From Isotricha intestinalis (taxonomy: Eukaryota > Ciliophora > Litostomatea > Vestibuliferida > Isotrichidae): a DNA stretch of 12,180 nucleotides. Each line of letters starts with the position of its first letter. The stretch's first letter is position 1. The translations under genes were made by a program, and so were the position numbers. The stretch lies in assembly GCA_023807065.1 (NCBI GenBank), contig JAJJLU010004517.1:1-12180 (forward strand), read 5' to 3'. Positions 9,142 to 12,180 of this stretch are shown here, one piece after another. Under the pieces are notes generated by a model that was not told where the DNA came from, searched no databases, and was given only the letters and a program-made list of their open reading frames with translations.

Positions 9142-10794
9142 CTAATCTGAGTCTGAATCAAAAGCACCTTTTAATCCAATAATGAAATTTGTAAATCCTT
9201 TTGTGTAAATATAAATTATAAGTAAATAAACCATAATTAAAAATAATAGATATAAATCAATCATTTTAGATTTAACTGAATAAATTTTTATATTACCTGA
9301 ATTATTTTCATAAAATTTCATTTCTGTATATTCATAAGATTGTCTTTTTACTTTTTGTAAATAAGTAGAAAAAAAGGAATAAATATCATTATTTAATCTA
9401 GAATTTTTTTCAATTGAAAGAGGAAACCTTGAAATTTTTTTTAAATAATTAATAAGTGAATCAACATTTTTATCATCAATTAAATTTTCTTCTTCTTTAA
9501 AAATAGTAAATTTATTTAAATTATAATCAAATATAAAAGCAAGAAGTGATTCAGCAATGAATTTAATATTTCTTTTTAATTTATTTTTATCCAATTCAAC
9601 ATCAGTAATTAGAGTTCTATTAAAATTACTTTCAGAAGCTTCGGATAAAGAACTTAAAGTGGCAGATAAAATTTTTTTTTTAGAAAATTGTTCATGTTCC
9701 CAAGGAACATATTTATTACTTAAAAACACTTTTTTTTTATTATATATTAAATTAAAGTTCATATTTTGAGAAGTAGTATTAAATATCTTATAAATTTTAT
9801 TAGGAGTCATTTCATGTTCTTTTGGGAAACGAGATAAATGTAAATACAAATCATCAGTATCATTAAGAGAAGCAAGAGAATCTAAACATAAAACATATTG
9901 TAAATTCTCACTAATTCCAGGTTCAATAGAATTTAAAAATTGATTAGTTCCTTCAAAATTTAAATTACCTCCAGAAGTCATAATAAATAATATATCATGT
10001 TTAATTACATTTTGATAATTCTCATAAAATTTAGATAATATTCTTATTAATTCCATTAAAGCAATAAATCCACTTCCATTACTATTTATTCCATTTGGCA
10101 TATCTGAAGCTATTGAAAAAGAATCATAATATGTTACTATTGCTATAATTGGATTTGGAGCTCCATTATTTGAGGATACTTCTAAAAAACCATAAAAATT
10201 TTCTAAGTTTAAATTATTATGTAATTTAGGGTCTTTTATATTTAATGAAAAATGAAGAAAATTCTTATTTAAACCTAATTTATCTAAAATATTCTTTTTT
10301 TCTGTACCTGATTCTTGATTATATTCATTTTTTAATTGATTTACTACATTTGTTAATTCTTTATTTTCATATGTGAAATAGACTGGTAAATATATTGTTT
10401 GTTCGCTTAAAAATATTTGAATTTTATCTATTAATTTTTGGAATTGTTCTGAATAAGGGGCAATAGGTAAAATAAATAAGATTGCATTGGCTGTTGATTT
10501 TAATATTTGTTCAATTTCTGATAAATCTGCAATTTCTATTAAAGGAATTAATGCTATTTTTCTTAAACAATCTCCTTTATAATAGCAACCAATATAATTT
10601 AAAGAAGAATATTGACTTCCAAATTGAGAATCATTTGATTCATATTGAAAAAGACGATAGGCTTTTAATGATTGGGAACATTGCTATTTTATTAATTTTT
10701 GGTATTATGAAATATTAATTTATTTTATTCTTACTATAATAAATGAAAGGTTAAATATTAATAAAAATGTGAAGATAACTCTGTAATAATCCAT
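9142..10794 (-). CDS. Nicalin-like protein (ER translocon-associated, M28-like pseudopeptidase), two exons
   Basis: Spliced protein of 533 residues: exon 1 (10794-10735) encodes 20 and exon 2 (10683-9142) encodes 513, joined in phase 0 across a 51-nt intron. Exon 1 gives a hydrophobic signal peptide. The text after it, with AYRLFQYE near residue 30, matches the start of the mature nicalin lumenal region (YRMQQY in animals). Next come an ILFILP strand, PVYF, VTYYDSF (203-209), INSNGSG (219-225) and WEHEQF, then a single C-terminal membrane segment at about 494-513 and a short acidic DSDSD tail. Nicalin pairs with NOMO and TMEM147 in the ER complex that helps insert multipass membrane proteins. 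It belongs to the M28/nicastrin fold. Residues that bind metal in active M28 enzymes appear as Tyr205 and Asn220 here, so it should be inactive. Stop is TAG. Length is close to the animal protein (about 560). Confidence 0.85.
10684..10734 (-). other. 51-nt spliceosomal intron in the nicalin gene
   Basis: On the minus strand the intron starts GTAAGA and ends AAAATAG. Removing it joins a signal-peptide exon to the nicalin frame in phase 0. Without splicing, translation from the exon 1 ATG stops at a TAA inside the intron after about 24 codons, and exon 2 alone has no ATG until residue 215, in the middle of a conserved domain. The intron is richer in A/T than the exons and shows no clear pyrimidine tract. 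It is inferred from sequence only; other AG acceptors nearby would shift the frame or remove conserved residues. Confidence 0.75.
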
Positions 10795-10983
10795 TTTAAA
10801 ATTTTTGATTTTTAAAATGATACATTTAATAATTAGATTTAAAATATTAACAATAATATATATTATTTTTTAAATTTTTTTTAAATTTTTTTAAATTATT
10901 CTTATGAATTGATATGAAATAAAATAGTTTGAAAATAATACATTTAATTTTGTTTAAAAAAAAGAACATAAAATTAAAGTATA
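10795..10983. other. Intergenic region between nicalin and EF-hand genes
   Basis: 189 bases of almost pure A/T lying upstream of the nicalin ATG and downstream of the EF-hand stop codon, both genes on the minus strand. It should hold the nicalin promoter. A T-rich stretch around 10864-10895 repeats the pattern TTTTTTTAAATT. No other signal recognised. Confidence 0.4.
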
Positions 10984-11508
10984 TTATTGGAAAAATTTCA
11001 TAAAATCTTCAAAAGTAATTTCTTCTTTATTTTGAGCAATTTTTTTCAAAGTGACTTCTAATTCTTCACTTAATTGGAATTCATTTCTTAAAATTTCTTG
11101 AATTTTAGAAGTAGAAATAGTTCCATTTAATTCTGGATTTCCTCCTAAAGCAATAAAAGCATCTTTAGCTTCTTTAATTAATTTATTTTTATATTCAATT
11201 TTTTGTTTAGCAATAATATATTTAAAATCACTTTCATTAATATAACCTTTATTAGCTACATCAGCTTCTGCCATCATTGCAGATAATTCATCATGATTAG
11301 GATAAATATCTAATGAATTTAATATAAATTTTAATTCTTTCATATCTACTCCTCCATCTAAATTTTTATCAAATAATTCAAATATTTCTTTAATTTTATT
11401 TTCTTCATCTTTATCTAATGAATTTATATAATCATCATATGACATTTCATTTTGGGCTTTTTCCTTATTTGGATCCATAGATTGTTTATTTTCTTCTAAA
11501 TCAGACAT
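10984..11508 (-). CDS. EF-hand protein of the calmodulin/centrin superfamily
   Basis: A 174-residue acidic protein with four EF-hand-like units. Loop 1 (47-58, DKNLDGGVDMKE) has the full set of calcium ligands including Glu at position 12. Loop 2 (83-94) keeps Asp at position 1 and Gly at 6 but ends in Asp. Loop 3 (124-135) and loop 4 (about 157-168) lack key ligands. It therefore probably binds one, perhaps two, calcium ions. The first 35 residues are hydrophilic, as in centrins. The order VDMKELKFILNSL...P..DELSAMMAE around the first pair resembles both centrin and the EFCAB2/DRC8 subunit of the axonemal dynein regulatory complex; I cannot tell which. The frame is open farther upstream, but that part is antisense to the divergent gene, so I start at the ATG at 11508, which lies in an A-rich context. 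It ends in TAA. No intron. Confidence 0.75.
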   Translation of the reverse strand: MSDLEENKQSMDPNKEKAQNEMSYDDYINSLDKDEENKIKEIFELFDKNLDGGVDMKELKFILNSLDIYPNHDELSAMMAEADVANKGYINESDFKYIIAKQKIEYKNKLIKEAKDAFIALGGNPELNGTISTSKIQEILRNEFQLSEELEVTLKKIAQNKEEITFEDFMKFFQ

Positions 11509-11554
11509 TCTGTTATTTAAATTAATAATTGAATTTTTATTTAATTGAAAAATA
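11509..11554. promoter_or_regulatory. 46-bp divergent promoter region
   Basis: Only 46 bases separate the start codons of the EF-hand gene (minus) and the Asn/Gln-rich gene (plus). They must contain both 5' untranslated regions and whatever core promoter the genes share, unless promoters extend into coding sequence. The segment is nearly all A/T with a TATTTAAATTAATAATT stretch in the middle. An in-frame TGA at 11546-11548 fixes the plus-strand start. Confidence 0.5.
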
Positions 11555-12180
11555 ATGTCTGAAAAAAAAGTAGCAACAAGACAAGAAAGATTAATATTTG
11601 AAAATTTAATTAGACAAGATATGCAAAGAGGAATAAGAAGAAGCAATCAATTTTCTCAAGAAGAAATTCAGAATAATCAAAATAATTTTCAAAGTAGAAC
11701 CCAACAAAATAATATGATAAGAAACGAACCTCAATTTCCAATTCAGAATAATTCAAATATGATGAATAATATTCCCATGAATAATAAACCTCAACAAATT
11801 AAAAATAGGAGATTTAATATTAAAAGAAATATAGGAAAAAGAGATGCTATTTGGGAACAGAAAAGAAAAAGAAAAATGAGTATGATGAGTAATAATAATT
11901 CTAATCAAGGAATGAATTATGGAAGACAACAACAAGGAGAAATTCAATATAATCAGAGAAGTGGATATAATCAAGGGAACAATCAACAATATGGAAATAC
12001 TCCAAATACAAATATGAATCAAAATTATAATAGGACAATGCCAAATCCAAATAATAATAATTATCAACTACAAAATTATAATAATAGACCAACTCCAAAT
12101 AATTATCAACAAAATAATTTTAATTCAAGACCAACTCCAAATAATTATCAACAAAATTATAATAAAATACCAACTCCAAA
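11555..12180 (+). CDS. Asn/Gln-rich low-complexity protein, 3' end beyond window
   Basis: An open frame of 208 codons that continues past the right edge. The start is well fixed: an in-frame TGA lies three codons upstream of the ATG, and the leader is A-rich. The product begins with a short charged helix-like segment (about residues 1-30, with RQERLIFENLIRQDMQRG), turns Asn/Gln-rich, then has a strongly basic block at 83-108 (NRRFNIKRN...GKRD...WEQKRKRK) and afterwards a tail of Asn, Gln, Tyr, Pro and Gly that becomes a tandem repeat. I do not recognise a family. The composition resembles prion-like or RNA-granule proteins, and the basic block could bind nucleic acid or be a nuclear signal; both are inference. 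The absence of in-frame stops over 200 codons in such AT-rich DNA argues that it is a real gene. Confidence 0.75.
   Translation, partial: MSEKKVATRQERLIFENLIRQDMQRGIRRSNQFSQEEIQNNQNNFQSRTQQNNMIRNEPQFPIQNNSNMMNNIPMNNKPQQIKNRRFNIKRNIGKRDAIWEQKRKRKMSMMSNNNSNQGMNYGRQQQGEIQYNQRSGYNQGNNQQYGNTPNTNMNQNYNRTMPNPNNNNYQLQNYNNRPTPNNYQQNNFNSRPTPNNYQQNYNKIPTP
12086..12180 (+). repeat. In-frame tandem repeat encoding R/I-P-T-P-N-N-Y-Q-Q-N units
   Basis: Within the Asn/Gln-rich gene the codons for RPTPNNYQQN begin at 12086 and again at 12128, then IPTPN begins at 12167 and is cut by the window edge. Spacing is 42 and then 39 bases, so units of 14 and 13 residues. The variable part between cores is NFNS or YNK. 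Nucleotide identity between the first two cores is nearly complete, which suggests recent unit duplication. A looser relative, MPNPNNNNYQLQN, lies just upstream at about 12038. Confidence 0.8.

Noticed and set aside
9557..9769. Plus-strand ORF of 70 codons inside nicalin.
   Set aside because: Antisense shadow of conserved nicalin sequence.
10482..10718. Plus-strand ORF of 78 codons across the nicalin exon 2 start.
   Set aside because: Antisense to the YRLFQYE and ILFILP regions that match nicalin; no family resemblance of its own.
11509..11646. N-terminal extension of the EF-hand frame to an ATG at 11646.
   Set aside because: The 46 extra residues are antisense to the divergent gene's coding start and are hydrophobic, unlike an EF-hand N-terminus; the ATG at 11508 is preferred.
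11753..12098. Two minus-strand ORFs rich in Ile, Leu and Tyr opposite the Asn/Gln-rich gene.
   Set aside because: They are the complement of AAT, CAA and TAT repeats; the composition is purely that of antisense low-complexity DNA.

Overview
This is a very AT-rich eukaryotic window with densely packed genes and introns that are few and short. By hand count, coding lines run near 25% G+C and intergenic lines often 5-10%. The proteins are eukaryotic: a Vti1-type SNARE, a full-length ABCC/MRP transporter, a PP2C phosphatase, nicalin of the ER translocon, and an EF-hand protein. The sequence style of the transporter and phosphatase reminds me of ciliates. All genes read in the standard code with TAA or TAG stops, and the one intron found is 51 nt. 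My best guess is a ciliate that kept the standard code and has extreme AT bias; litostome/rumen ciliates would fit. Heterotrichs, known for introns of about 15 nt, fit less well, and an anaerobic fungus or amoebozoan cannot be excluded. The lineage call is inference.

Layout: 1-498 is non-coding and holds a G/C-rich inverted-repeat cluster at about 101-255. A vti1-like SNARE gene (minus) fills 499-1200. The 1.2 kb gap at 1201-2383 contains no intact gene, but much of it has coding-like G+C. An intronless ABCC transporter (plus) spans 2384-6517 and converges on a PP2C gene (minus, 6653-8602). A nicalin gene (minus, 9142-10794) follows, in two exons: the first, 60-nt exon encodes the signal peptide and is separated by a 51-nt intron. 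An EF-hand gene (minus, 10984-11508) is divergent, across only 46 bp, from an Asn/Gln-rich repeat protein (plus) that starts at 11555 and runs off the window.

The genes do not form a pathway. They are ordinary housekeeping, membrane-traffic and signalling genes, each apparently with its own transcription unit. I see no mobile element with recognisable coding capacity, no CRISPR and no tRNA or rRNA. The points most worth a second look are the roughly 100-residue charged insertion in NBD1 of the transporter (same topological place as the CFTR regulatory insertion), the loss of M28 metal-ligand residues in the nicalin, the G+C island without an ORF at about 1321-2170, the Asn/Gln-rich repeat protein with its very short divergent promoter, and the inverted-repeat cluster near the left end.
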